Origin: Comamonas composti DSM 21721
GTDB taxonomy: Bacteria > Pseudomonadota > Gammaproteobacteria > Burkholderiales > Burkholderiaceae_C
NCBI RefSeq assembly: GCF_000429845.1
Contig: NZ_KE386972.1
Span: 1-64,000 of the forward strand
Length of the DNA stretch: 64,000 nt
Direction of reading: 5' to 3'
Shown: piece by piece, positions 44,730-57,844 of the stretch
How the letters are laid out: each line of letters starts with the position of its first letter
Numbering within the stretch: the first letter of the stretch is position 1
Notes under the pieces: model-generated
Seen by the model: the letters and a program-made list of their open reading frames with translations, nothing else
The model's database searches: none
What the model was told of the DNA's origin: nothing
Made by a program: the position numbers and the translations under genes

Positions 44730-45506
44730 ATGTCCGCTAGTTCCTTGACCCTGACCGCATCCAGTCCGATGCGCACCCTGAGATGGACTCTGGCCGGCCT
44801 GCTTCTGGTTCTGGCCTGGGATGCCAGCGGCCTGGATCTGGCGCTCGCGCACTGGTCTGGCAGCGCCGACGGGTTTGCGCTGCGCTCCAACTGGTTTTTG
44901 CTCCAGATCGCGCATGAAGGAGCACGCCGCCTGGCCTGGCTGGCCGTGCTCGGTCTCACCCTCTGCGTATGGCGCCCGGTGGGCGTGCTGCGCCGGCTGC
45001 CGCATGCGAGGCGGGAGCAGCTCGTGGCCGGCATTTTTATGTCGCTGATTGTTATCTCCGCCCTCAAGTACATCAGCGATACAAGCTGTCCCTGGGATCT
45101 GGCGGAGTTCGGCGGCCTGGCCCGCCATGTCTCGCACTGGGCGCTGGGCCAGGCCGATGGCGGCAGCGGCCACTGCTTTCCTGCAGGCCATGCGACCACA
45201 GGCTTTGCCCTCCTCAGCGGCTATTTCGCGCTGCGCCGGCATGCGGCGCGCGCGGCCTGCATCTGGCTTGCCACAGCCTTGGTGCTGGGCCTGGCCATGG
45301 GTCTGGCCCAGCAGATGCGCGGTGCCCATTTCATGAGCCACACGCTCTGGACCGGCTGGCTGTGCTGGCTCACGGCCTGGGCTTGCGATCTGGCCGTCAC
45401 GCATCTTGCACCGCGCAAGCCGGCTGCTACAGCGCGCATACAAGAGCACCACCGGGCCTCACGTGCACGTAACGCCTGCTCACGCTCGCGCCGCCCTGGT
45501 CGCTGA
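44730..45506 (+). CDS. PAP2-family membrane phosphatase (first of two)
   Basis: A 258-residue membrane protein (ATG 44730; ATG 44769 also possible) with about six helices. The three PAP2 motifs are visible: KYISDTSCPWDL (variant of KxxxxxxRP), GGSGHCFPAGHATTGFALL (PSGH-like, here FPAGH), and RGAHFMSHTLWTGW (SRxxxxxHxxxD-like, here ending T-W). This CPWDL/FPAGH form is found in PAP2 enzymes acting on envelope lipids. A basic C-terminal tail of 35 residues is extra. It is divergent from a PmrA-like regulator gene, so lipid A or lipid carrier dephosphorylation is a reasonable guess. Confidence 0.85.
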   Translation: MSASSLTLTASSPMRTLRWTLAGLLLVLAWDASGLDLALAHWSGSADGFALRSNWFLLQIAHEGARRLAWLAVLGLTLCVWRPVGVLRRLPHARREQLVAGIFMSLIVISALKYISDTSCPWDLAEFGGLARHVSHWALGQADGGSGHCFPAGHATTGFALLSGYFALRRHAARAACIWLATALVLGLAMGLAQQMRGAHFMSHTLWTGWLCWLTAWACDLAVTHLAPRKPAATARIQEHHRASRARNACSRSRRPGR

Positions 45507-45534
45507 AACTTTCCTGCCGCTCTTTTCCACACCC

Positions 45535-46107
45535 ATGCTGCCCATCGACCCTGCCTTGTATGCATGGCTCAACGCCAATGCGCAAACGCCTGCCGTCTCC
45601 ATCGCCGTGGCGCGCGCCGCATCTGCCTGGCTGCCGCTGTTGTGCATCGCTCCCGTTGCCTGGGGCCTGCTGCTGGGCACGCGGGCCATGCGCCGCAGCA
45701 TCGTGCTGGTGCTGACCTCCATGCTGCTGGCCTGGGTGGTTGCGCGCCTGATCCGCTGGGGCTTTCCTGCGCCCCGGCCGGCCCAGCTCGGCATGGGCCT
45801 GCAATGGATAGAGCATGGCTTGCGCGCCAGCTTTCCAAGCCTGCATGCGACCGGGGCCTTTGCCTTTGCCCAGGCCCTGAGCCTGGGCTGCACGCGCCGC
45901 AGGCCCTGGATGACAGGTGTCGCCTGGTTCATGGCCGCCTCCATCGCCTGGAGCCGCGTGCACCTGGGCGTGCACTTTCCCTCGGATGTGATGGCCGGCG
46001 CCCTGGTCGGCATGGCAAGCGCGAGCATGGTCTGGCATGCCTGGCTGTGGCTGCGCCGGCGCAGCAACCGCCAGCGCCACGGCCTGCGCATGGGCTTGCC
46101 GCTATAG
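45535..46107 (+). CDS. PAP2-family membrane phosphatase (second)
   Basis: A 190-residue protein from ATG 45535 (MLPIDPALYAWLNANAQTP). PAP2 motifs are complete: RWGFPAPRP (K/R-x6-RP), FPSLHATGAFAFA (PSxH) and SRVHLGVHFPSDVMAG (SR-x5-H-x3-D). About five helices. It resembles undecaprenyl-diphosphate or phosphatidylglycerophosphate phosphatases; the substrate is not determined. It lies 28 bases after the first PAP2 gene and is probably co-transcribed under the same two-component system. Confidence 0.88.
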   Translation: MLPIDPALYAWLNANAQTPAVSIAVARAASAWLPLLCIAPVAWGLLLGTRAMRRSIVLVLTSMLLAWVVARLIRWGFPAPRPAQLGMGLQWIEHGLRASFPSLHATGAFAFAQALSLGCTRRRPWMTGVAWFMAASIAWSRVHLGVHFPSDVMAGALVGMASASMVWHAWLWLRRRSNRQRHGLRMGLPL

Positions 46108-46193
46108 GCTGAGATGCGGGTGCGGGCCATATGCGGCTGCGCCTCTGCCTTGCCACAGCGCAGTCGGACGGCCCTGGCGCCGTCTGATGCGGT

Positions 46194-47639
<1,446 letters not shown>

Positions 47640-47744
47640 GCAGTGCCTTTCTCGAGGGTTGGTAATCGAGTTTCGGATCTTACATGGATGCGGTTACATC
47701 GATCCCCAGGCACAAACCCAGGCCCGAGTATTTCACAATCAATT

Positions 47745-47827
47745 CAGGAGCTGCTAGCGCTTGCCTTTGCTTGATTTCAAGCCTCATCAATACTGGAATC
47801 AGCCAGCAGCAAGCGCTACCAGCTATC
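47745..47827. repeat. Dispersed intergenic repeat, family 1
   Basis: Left arm GGAGCTGCTAGCGCTTGCC, right arm GCAAGCGCTACCAGCTATCG, separated by about 45 bases that contain CTTGATTTCA, as at 11796. It lies just 3' of the CPBP-like gene (stop 47847) and upstream of pyk. Confidence 0.82.
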
Positions 47828-47846
47828 GTTATGAGAGAACAGGCTC

Positions 47847-48623
47847 TTAGCCCAGCCCGTGTGACAACAGATAGGTGATCAGGTGCGCAAAGATGGCCGA
47901 CTCCAGGCCATGACGCCAGAACAGAAAGCCTGCGAGCGCGCCATAAATGGTCTCGCACAGCAGCAGCGGCCAGCCCATGTGCATGGGCCAGTCGCCGGCC
48001 AGGGCCAGCGCCAGGGCCAGCTCTGCCGCGCCCCAGAGCAGTGCGCAAAGCAGTACTGCCGCCGCGCCCAGCCGCCAGTCCGGCGCCTGCTCCGGGCTGC
48101 CGGCCAGACGCCACAGCAGCCACATCACCAGCGTGAGCCCGCCAAGGCGGGTGACCAGTTCCATGGTGATGCCGCCGTACAGCAGCTTGACGCTCAAGGG
48201 CATGGCATACACGGGATCGATCAGCGGCAGGCTCTCGGGCCAGATCAGGGCCAGGGAGATCAGCAGCACGGCGCCCAGAATGCCGCCCGCCATGCCCGGT
48301 AGTACCTGCTGCGCCATCAAGTGCCGAACCGGCCGCCCCGAGGCCCAGGCCGTGAGCACAGGCGCCCTCAGGCCCAGACCTGGGCCGAGCCGGCAGCCCA
48401 GCGCCACACACATGGCGAGCACCACGGCCAGCCCCCCCATGCACAGCAGCGAGAAATCAACAGGAACACCGACCAGCCCCAGATCGGCCAGCCATTCGGG
48501 CAGCATGCCCCAGGCCAGGGCCGAAGCCCCCGGCAAGCCCAGCAGCCACAGCAGCACACAGCTGCGCCAGCCCCTGTCGGTCAGATCGCAACAGGCCTGG
48601 GTTGTGCTCGGCGAAGCGGTCAT
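47847..48623 (-). CDS. CPBP-like intramembrane protease family protein, divergent
   Basis: ATG at 48623 (MTASPSTTQACCDLTDRGW) gives 258 residues and about eight hydrophobic segments. The glutamate motif appears as GGITMELVTRLGG (ExxxR with one Glu instead of the usual EE), and the later motif as GFLFWRHGLESAIFAHL with the conserved His. These are the positions of the CPBP/CAAX protease signature, so a related fold is likely, but with one Glu changed activity is uncertain. It is followed directly by a repeat. The frame upstream of 48623 is not protein-like. Confidence 0.6.
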   Translation of the reverse strand: MTASPSTTQACCDLTDRGWRSCVLLWLLGLPGASALAWGMLPEWLADLGLVGVPVDFSLLCMGGLAVVLAMCVALGCRLGPGLGLRAPVLTAWASGRPVRHLMAQQVLPGMAGGILGAVLLISLALIWPESLPLIDPVYAMPLSVKLLYGGITMELVTRLGGLTLVMWLLWRLAGSPEQAPDWRLGAAAVLLCALLWGAAELALALALAGDWPMHMGWPLLLCETIYGALAGFLFWRHGLESAIFAHLITYLLSHGLG

Positions 48624-49007
48624 GTGCAACGCAGTCGATTGGCAAGTGAAACAAGGCCCATCCCTGGCAGGACCGCAGCGGATCTTCTTGCAGGACATGG
48701 GGAAAACATGGGGCCGGCAACCTGCTCCTGAACGCGCCCCGTGCAAAGCACGGAGCCACGTTGGATGCCCATGACCAAGCGGGTCAATCGGCAGCGCATC
48801 AAAACCTGTTGCCAAGGGCTCCGAGTCTATGCGCTAGCCGCTGAAAACCAGCGCCCTTTGCGGCCCTTGGCCTTCGCGTCGCAGCAGGTGAATGCCCTTG
48901 GAACCAGCATGCCGTCCTTGACCCGAGGCTTGCAGCACGGAGAAATACCTTGTCAGATTGATTGAATTTAGTTTCAACTATTACATCAAACTTTCCTATG
49001 TATTTGC
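48624..49007. other. Gap between prfH and the CPBP-like gene
   Basis: I see no gene in these 384 bases. The part next to prfH (48955-49010) is markedly AT-rich (TTGATTGAATTTAGTTTCAA) and holds a TTGAAACTAAATTCAATCAA-like near-palindrome on the other strand; it may end the rtcB-prfH transcript or start the CPBP-like one. Confidence 0.35.
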
Positions 49008-49616
49008 TTAATTTCGCAGCACCCGACAGGGGCTTCCGCGGTCCACGGACCAGTGCTGGAGATTGAGCGCGCGCCGTGCCCGGCCCTCGCTCTCCTGGGC
49101 CAGCTCGGCCAGCTTCAGCGCGATCAGGATCCGGGCCAGGCGCTTGTTCGCATGCTGGCTGCGTTCGGACATGACCTTGACGCTGATGCCGCTGGCCACA
49201 TGCACGGCGTGCACGGCCGAGTCCGTGGTGTTCACATGCTGGCCGCCCTTGCCCGAGGCGCGGCAGGCCTGATAGGCAATGGAGCCGTCCTCCACGGCCA
49301 GCAGGCGCGACGGCGGCAGCTCGCAGCGCTGCACACCCACGAACCAGTTCTTGCGCCGGTGACCTGGCCTGAAGGGGCTGGAAAAAACGCATTGCACGCT
49401 TCCCAGCCAGCCCGTCAGCCAGGCACTGGAGCCCGGACCCTCGGGCTCCAGCTTGAGCAGCAGGGATTTGAAGCCGGCGTGCGTGGCCTGCTCCTGCACC
49501 ACGTCCAGCCTCACTCCCTGCCCCCGTGCATCGGCCTGCATGGCCTGCAAGACCTGCACCACGGCGCGCTCGCATTCGGCAGGCCCGCGGGCCGCCGTGA
49601 TCTGAACTAGCAGCAT
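49008..49616 (-). CDS. prfH: Peptide chain release factor-like protein PrfH
   Basis: A 202-residue class I release factor homologue without the codon-recognition domain. The GGQ motif is at residues 124-126 (RASGKGGQHVNTTDSAV), and the following basic domain HASGISVKVMSERSQHANKR-like stretch is typical. PrfH is reported to release peptides from ribosomes with damaged 16S rRNA, working with an RtcB ligase that repairs the cut. It overlaps rtcB by ten bases (ATG at 49616, rtcB stop at 49607), so the two are coupled. This is the conserved rtcB-prfH operon. Confidence 0.93.
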   Translation of the reverse strand: MLLVQITAARGPAECERAVVQVLQAMQADARGQGVRLDVVQEQATHAGFKSLLLKLEPEGPGSSAWLTGWLGSVQCVFSSPFRPGHRRKNWFVGVQRCELPPSRLLAVEDGSIAYQACRASGKGGQHVNTTDSAVHAVHVASGISVKVMSERSQHANKRLARILIALKLAELAQESEGRARRALNLQHWSVDRGSPCRVLRN

Positions 49617-50764
49617 GCGGCAAGGCCTTTCTTGTAGGTCAGCAAGGGCTTGAAGCGCGCCACCAGCTGTACCAGGCCGGCCTCGACCAGGGAAGCGACC
49701 ACGGAGTCCACATCCTTGTAGGCCTGGGGCGCCTCCTCGAACAGCAAGCCCTTGTCGTGACAGATCACGGCACTGCCAAAGCGCGTCTTGCGCAGCGCAT
49801 CGGCACGGAACTTGTGGGCCAGGCGGCCCATGCAGTCGCTGCGCGCCCATTTGCGGCCCGCGCCATGGGCCAGGGAGTCCAGGGCCTCATGGCGGTCCGC
49901 ACAGGGCTGGACCAGGTAGCTGTAATCCCCGCGCGAGCCCGGAATCATCACCAGGCCCTGATCGGCCGGCGTGGCTCCCTTGCGGTGCAAGAAGCCGGCC
50001 TCGCCGTCCACGCGTGCAGGCAGCACATGGTTGTGGCTGACATCGAGCAGGCACTCGGCCTTGCAGCGCAAGGCCTGGAGAATGCGCTGCGCGATCCAGC
50101 GGCGGTTCAGGACCGCATAGGCAAGGGCCGCATCGTGTCTTGCCAGATAGGCCTGAGCCTCGGGCGAGTCCTGGACCAGGCCTGCATGACCGTGCGCATC
50201 CACATGCTCGCGCAAGATGGCACCGCCCAGGCCGCGCGAACCGCTGTGCACCAGCAGATGGACCTGCCTCGCATCCAGCCCCGGCTGCTCGCCGTAGACC
50301 GTGTCCACGACCTGCAGCTCGGCAAAGTGGTTGCCGCCGCCAATCGTGCCCAGGCTCTGGGCCAGCATGTCGGCCGTGGCCGGCAGTTGCGCCATGGGCA
50401 GCAGGGCCAGCTCGGCTGCGGCCTCCTGCATGAGGGCCTCGGGCAAGGGTCCGTCTATGCAGCCCAGCCGCTTTTCGAGCTTGCTGGCCGATGTCGCATG
50501 CGCGCGCATGTCCGTGCGCCACAGGCTCATGCCGCAGCCTATATCGCCGCCGACCAGGGCCGGGTAGAAGTGGCCTGTGGAGAAGAACGCGGCGCCCACG
50601 GGATAGCCCCGGCCCGGATGCAGATCCGGCAGACCTACAGCGGCACGCACATGGGGCAGCCTGGCCGTGATGCGCAGTTGCTCCAGCGCGGCATCCTCGA
50701 TCCACACGCGCTGGTTGGCGATGACGCTGACGCGCGCCTCGCCGTGATGGGAAAAATGGCCCAT
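49607..50764 (-). CDS. rtcB: RNA-splicing/repair ligase RtcB
   Basis: A 385-residue RNA ligase that joins 2',3'-cyclic-phosphate and 5'-OH ends using GTP and manganese. ATG 50764 (MGHFSHHGEARVSVIANQ) is chosen; the frame upstream is not conserved-looking. Metal and guanylylation motifs: GGDIGCGMSLW (metal Cys), GGGNHFAELQVV, HSGSRGLGG, LLDVSHNH, and FLHRKGATPAD with the His that takes GMP. It is shorter than E. coli RtcB (408) and belongs with the PrfH-linked subgroup by context. A short leader frame and a hairpin precede it. Confidence 0.94.
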   Translation of the reverse strand: MGHFSHHGEARVSVIANQRVWIEDAALEQLRITARLPHVRAAVGLPDLHPGRGYPVGAAFFSTGHFYPALVGGDIGCGMSLWRTDMRAHATSASKLEKRLGCIDGPLPEALMQEAAAELALLPMAQLPATADMLAQSLGTIGGGNHFAELQVVDTVYGEQPGLDARQVHLLVHSGSRGLGGAILREHVDAHGHAGLVQDSPEAQAYLARHDAALAYAVLNRRWIAQRILQALRCKAECLLDVSHNHVLPARVDGEAGFLHRKGATPADQGLVMIPGSRGDYSYLVQPCADRHEALDSLAHGAGRKWARSDCMGRLAHKFRADALRKTRFGSAVICHDKGLLFEEAPQAYKDVDSVVASLVEAGLVQLVARFKPLLTYKKGLAACC

Positions 50765-50912
50765 TGAAAAACCTTGAAGCGAAATAAAGCCCCGGGCACC
50801 CGGCATTGGCGGGAGCCCGGACAAGCGCTGCGAAGCTGTTGCGCTGGTTCTTTCGTCAGGCCTTCAGGCACAGGGCCTGGGGCAAAGCCGGCGCATGACC
50901 GGCAGGGAAAAG
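50765..50912 (-). promoter_or_regulatory. Leader between uORF and rtcB, with attenuator-like hairpin
   Basis: CCGGGC-A-CCCG ... CGGG-A-GCCCGG (50792-50820) folds into a ten-pair stem with one A-A mismatch and a seven-base loop. On the minus strand it is followed by GGCTTTATTTCG, a weak T-rich tract, 28 bases before rtcB. With the short frame upstream it could be a translation-sensing attenuator. Confidence 0.5.
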
Positions 50913-50972
50913 TCAGGCCAGCGCGGCCAGCGTGTTGCAGCAAAGGAAATGGATTGGCTGTTGTGCAGTCAT
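50913..50972 (-). CDS. Candidate 19-residue leader peptide of rtcB-prfH
   Basis: ATG at 50972 lies seven bases after AAAGGAG (50980-50986), the best ribosome site in the region, and reads MTAQQPIHFLCCNTLAALA to TGA at 50913-50915. It is too short for a stable protein. Adjacent Cys codons and repeated Leu/Ala near the end, and the strong hairpin 92 bases downstream, are the layout of a regulatory leader. No experiment or homology supports it here; an accident of GC-rich sequence is possible. Confidence 0.45.
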   Translation of the reverse strand: MTAQQPIHFLCCNTLAALA

Positions 50973-51152
50973 GGCGCTGCTCCTTTGCATGGGTGAGAGA
51001 TGTTCTGCAAGCGCGGCCCCGGGTGCTTGCGCGCGCCGGGTGGCTTGGGGATGAAGGCGCCAAGTCTAGCCAGAGCCGATGCAGCTGACCAGGTTTTGCA
51101 GCGCCGGCAGGCTGCAACTGTTGCGCCCGCGCCGCACGGCGGCCTGGCGCCC
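50973..51152. other. Region upstream of the rtcB leader
   Basis: About 180 bases without a gene, GC-rich, ending at the pepP stop. It should contain the rtcB promoter on the minus strand. I looked for a sigma-54 element, since RtcR-type control is known elsewhere, and found none convincing. Confidence 0.35.
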
Positions 51153-52535
51153 TCAGTCGCGCATCAAGGCCTCGATCTCGTCGGCCTCCACAGGCACGCC
51201 GCGCGTGATGAGCTCGCAGCCGGTTTCCGTGACCACGGCGTCATCCTCGATGCGAATGCCTATGTTGTGGAACGGCTCGGGCACGCCGGGCGCGGGCCGC
51301 ACATAGATGCCGGGCTCGATGGTGGTCACCATGCCGGGGCGCAGAATGCGGCTGGGCCGGTGGATGATGAGCTCACCCGAGAGCGGATCCCTGCGCTCGC
51401 TGTCCGGTCCCGGCTCGCCGGGCTCCACATAGCTGCCGCAGTCGTGCACATCCATGCCCATCCAGTGGCCGGTGCGGTGCATGTAGAACTGGAAGTAGGC
51501 GCGCGACTCGATCACGTCCTGGGCGCTGCCGTATTTGGACCTGTCCAGCAAACCCAGATCCAGCATGCCCTGGGCCAGCACGGCCACGGCCGCGTCGTGC
51601 ACATCGTCGAAGCGCGCGCCCGCCCGCGTGGTCGCCACCGCCGCCTTCTGGCTGGCCAGCACCAGATCGTAGAGCGTGCGCTGCGGCCCGGTGAAACGCC
51701 CGTCGGCGGGGAAGGTGCGCGTGATGTCGCTCGCATAGCCGTCGAGCTCGCAGCCCGCATCGATGAGCACCAGCTCGCCCGCGCGCACGGGCGCCTTGTC
51801 GGCCTGGTAGTGCAGCACGCAGGCGTTAGCGCCGGCCGCGACGATGGAGCCATAGGCCACATATTGCGAGCCCTGCTGGCGGAATTCGTGCAACAGCTCG
51901 GCATCAAGGTGATACTCGCGCACCTCCTGGCCTGCACGCAGCATGCGTGCCGAGCGCTGCATGGCGCGCATGTGCGCCCGGGCGCTGATGGCCGCTGCAC
52001 GGCGCAGAATGGCTATTTCGTGCGCGTCCTTGACCAGGCGCATCTCGTCGAGCAGCGCACACAGGTCGGCCTGCTCGGCCGGACACTGGGCGCCGAAGCG
52101 CACGCGGCCCTTGACCTGGCCAAGCCAGGCCTCGACGCGTGCCGCCAGGCCTTCATGCGTGGCGAACGGAAACCAGACACGCTCGCGGTTTTCGAGCAGG
52201 CGCGGCAGGCGCGCATCGAGCTCGGTGCAGGAGTACGCCTGGCTCACGCCCAGCTCGGCCACGGCGGCCTCGGGCCCCAGGCGTATGCCATCCCAGATCT
52301 CGCGCTCCAGATCCTTGGGCTGGCAAAACAGCACGCTCGTGCCGTCCGCGCCCAGCACCAGACAGGCATTGGGCTCGGAAAAACCCGTGAGATAGTAAAA
52401 ATAGCTGTCGTGGCGGTAGAGATAACCGGTGTCCCGGTTGCGCGCGCGTTCGGGCGCAGTAGGGATGATGGCGACGCCACCTGCGCCCAGTTGGGCGGCC
52501 AGGAGCGCACGGCGTTGGGCATATACGCAAGTCAT
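51153..52535 (-). CDS. pepP: Xaa-Pro aminopeptidase
   Basis: A 460-residue cytosolic metallopeptidase removing an N-terminal residue before proline. The N-terminal domain starts QRRALLAAQLGAGGVAII and has HDSYFYYLTGFSEPNAC. The pita-bread catalytic half has LVLIDAGCELDGYASDITRTF (two metal Asp), HRTGHWMGMDVHDCG (His), MVTTIEPGIYV (Glu) and GIRIEDDAVVTETG (Glu). All five metal ligands are present. It is a single gene between the rtcB leader and the TauE/SafE gene, on the same strand as both. Confidence 0.95.
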   Translation of the reverse strand: MTCVYAQRRALLAAQLGAGGVAIIPTAPERARNRDTGYLYRHDSYFYYLTGFSEPNACLVLGADGTSVLFCQPKDLEREIWDGIRLGPEAAVAELGVSQAYSCTELDARLPRLLENRERVWFPFATHEGLAARVEAWLGQVKGRVRFGAQCPAEQADLCALLDEMRLVKDAHEIAILRRAAAISARAHMRAMQRSARMLRAGQEVREYHLDAELLHEFRQQGSQYVAYGSIVAAGANACVLHYQADKAPVRAGELVLIDAGCELDGYASDITRTFPADGRFTGPQRTLYDLVLASQKAAVATTRAGARFDDVHDAAVAVLAQGMLDLGLLDRSKYGSAQDVIESRAYFQFYMHRTGHWMGMDVHDCGSYVEPGEPGPDSERRDPLSGELIIHRPSRILRPGMVTTIEPGIYVRPAPGVPEPFHNIGIRIEDDAVVTETGCELITRGVPVEADEIEALMRD

Positions 52536-52580
52536 GCCGGCTATCGTAATGCGCAGGCGCGCACCCCGAACGTCCCGGGG

Positions 52581-53375
52581 CTAAAAAGTGCTGCCAACGG
52601 CCATCTGCCCGCCTGCAACCCGGCCCGCATTCCAGCCCGAGGCCAGCAGGCTCAGACCCGAGAGCACCAGCAGCAGACACACCAGCCACTCCACCAGCTG
52701 CTTGGGCAGTTGCGGCGGGCGGCGCACATGCAGCCAGGTCACACCGGTGACCACGGGAAAGGCCAGGGCCGCCGCCAGCAGCACATGGCCTGTGATCTGC
52801 CCGTCCAGTGCCACCAGCACCAGGCGCAACACGGCACAGGTGACGAACATCACGAACAGGCAGCGGCGCACCAGCATTCTGTCCAGAGGCTGGCGGTACA
52901 GGTGGTAGACCATGGGCGGCCCCGGTGTCGCGAACAGACCGCCCAGCAGGCCCGAGGCCAGGCCGGCAATCCACAGCGGCAGCGGGCCCGAGACCTGGGC
53001 ATTGACCTTTTGCTGCAGCAACAGCAGCAAGGCACAGGCGACGATGGCCACGCCCAGCAACATGCTCAAGACGTTCAAGGCATTGCCACTGAGCCACTGC
53101 AGCAGCAAGACGCCAGCCACCACACCGACCACGCTGCTGATCAGCATGGGCCGCAGCAGAGGATTGTTCTCCTTGGCCTGATGGGCGCGCAGATAGGCCA
53201 CGCCGTTCACGATGGACAGCAGACAGGCCACATTGGCCGCATCGGCAATGCTCATGAGCCCGCTGGCGCCGGCCACGCCCACAAAGATCAGGCCGAATGC
53301 AAAGCCTGTAAGGTTCTGGCAGAACGTGGCCAGGCCCACCAGGGCCAGAAACAGCAGGTACTGAACAACGGTCAT
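52581..53375 (-). CDS. TauE/SafE family permease
   Basis: A 264-residue membrane protein with about eight helices in two repeats. The repeat motifs are LTGFAFGLIFVGVAG near residue 22 and GLASGLLGGLFATPGPPMVYHL near 140, typical of the family. Members are thought to export sulfite, sulfoacetate or organic anions. Linkage with a sulfur cluster 6 kb away is not close enough to prove a role. It lies 45 bases upstream of pepP. Confidence 0.88.
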   Translation of the reverse strand: MTVVQYLLFLALVGLATFCQNLTGFAFGLIFVGVAGASGLMSIADAANVACLLSIVNGVAYLRAHQAKENNPLLRPMLISSVVGVVAGVLLLQWLSGNALNVLSMLLGVAIVACALLLLLQQKVNAQVSGPLPLWIAGLASGLLGGLFATPGPPMVYHLYRQPLDRMLVRRCLFVMFVTCAVLRLVLVALDGQITGHVLLAAALAFPVVTGVTWLHVRRPPQLPKQLVEWLVCLLLVLSGLSLLASGWNAGRVAGGQMAVGSTF

Positions 53376-53520
53376 GAAAACTCGCGCAGACGCCCAGCAG
53401 GCGAAATGGTGAAGGTGGGCGCATTGTCCGGGAGCGGACTTGCGGCAGGGTTAAGGCCGCTGGCAGCGCCCCAGGTGCCCTGGAGTAAAAGCTCTGCGCT
53501 CAAACCCTCGACTCAGAACA

Positions 53521-54312
53521 CTAGAACGCATTCCGGTTGATCTGCGCCAGCCGCTCGGGGGTGCCCACATCCATCCAGCGGCCGCCGTAGATCTCGGCAC
53601 TGACCAGGCCCTGGGCCATGGCGGCGCGCAGCAGGGGCACGACCGAGGTGATGATCCCATCGGGATTGCCTGCAGGTATGTCGCACCAGGGACGGGCAAA
53701 CAGCTCGGCCCGCAGCAGGGCGCGCGTGCTGTAGGTGTAGAGGGTCTGCGAGGTATCGGCAGGCAGGTCCAGCGCCAGCCCGTCTTCGCCGAGGCCGAAG
53801 TCGCCACGCGGCAGGTAGTCGGGCCGGGGAACCAGCCACAGGTGCGCCAGCTTGCCGCTGGCCGCAAAGGCCTTGGCGCGCGCCAGGGGAAAGCCGAAAT
53901 CGGGCGCATAGACATCGCTTGCGGCCAGCCAGAAAACCTGGCTCAGCATGGGCAGGGCACGCGCAATGCCGCCGCCGGTCTCCAGCGCCTGCTGAGGCTC
54001 GATCGAGTAGTCGAGCGTGAGCCGGCAAGGCTGGCCATCCGGGCCTGGCGCCTCGTACTCATGGCCAAAGCGTGCAGGAATCTGCTCGCCCAGCCAGCCT
54101 GTGTTGATCACTGCGCGCGCCACGCCGGCACGGCTCAGGCCCTCGAACTGGTGCTCGAGCAGCGAGCGCCCGTGCACGGCCAGCAAAGGCTTGGGCATGG
54201 CATCGGTCAGCGGCCGCATGCGCTGGCCCCGCCCGGCGGCCAGCAGCATGGCCGGAGGCTGCTGGCGCAACTCGACAGAAGGGACGGCAAGAGAAGTGAA
54301 AGAGACGCTCAT
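53521..54312 (-). CDS. murU: Nucleotidyltransferase, MurU-like (MurNAc-1-phosphate uridylyltransferase)
   Basis: About 263 residues from ATG 54312 (MSVSFTSLAVPSVEL); ATG 54342 is also open. The sugar-nucleotidyltransferase start is AMLLAAGRGQRMRPLTDAMPKPLL, in two blocks, with GRSLLEHQFEGL, TGGGIARALP and the metal Asp in LAASDVY. Close homologues act in peptidoglycan recycling, bypassing MurA and giving intrinsic fosfomycin tolerance. The kinase AmgK, often next to it, is not here. Family assignment is good; exact substrate is inference. It is divergent from tkt. Confidence 0.82.
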   Translation of the reverse strand: MSVSFTSLAVPSVELRQQPPAMLLAAGRGQRMRPLTDAMPKPLLAVHGRSLLEHQFEGLSRAGVARAVINTGWLGEQIPARFGHEYEAPGPDGQPCRLTLDYSIEPQQALETGGGIARALPMLSQVFWLAASDVYAPDFGFPLARAKAFAASGKLAHLWLVPRPDYLPRGDFGLGEDGLALDLPADTSQTLYTYSTRALLRAELFARPWCDIPAGNPDGIITSVVPLLRAAMAQGLVSAEIYGGRWMDVGTPERLAQINRNAF

Positions 54313-54451
54313 ACGCTGCAGGCAAAAGTCAACCATAGGCATTTACAGGATGCACGACTGTAGACCATTGCCCGCGCAATGCGCACTCAAAAACGGCCTC
54401 CCTTAAAATGCCGGGCTTACTCAGACAACACCCTCCTTTACGGAGCGCTCG

Positions 54452-57603
<3,152 letters not shown>

Positions 57604-57613
57604 GGTCAAATCG

Positions 57614-57651
57614 CCCTTAAAGCCAGTGCTGACGAGCGCTGGCAGCTATCA
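57614..57651. repeat. Dispersed intergenic repeat, family 1 (diverged half)
   Basis: AGCCAGTGCTGACGAGCGCT followed by GGCAGCTATCAAAAA keeps the right-half signature (AGCGCT-GCAGCTATC) of the family. It directly precedes the gap terminator. Confidence 0.5.
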
Positions 57652-57684
57652 AAAAGCCAGTGCTTGATTGCACTGGCTTTTTTC
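57652..57684 (+). terminator. Intrinsic terminator of gap
   Basis: AAAGCCAGTGC and GCACTGGCTTT arms with a TTGATT loop and six T. Confidence 0.92.
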
Positions 57685-57844
57685 ATGTCCGTGACCCGTC
57701 CTGATCTCAACAGCTACCCAACGCGCACTGGAGTTCAAAGCCATCGTGTCCAGCGACCCAGGCTATGCTTGAGCTCTGCGACGGGCTCCAGTGCATTCTG
57801 GCAACCCAAAGGCGGCATGACGCCGCGACATCCTCACACAGCCC

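Noticed and set aside
50973..51152. Sigma-54 promoter for rtcB-prfH
   Set aside because: I looked for GG-N10-GC with flanking consensus on the minus strand and found no match with right spacing.
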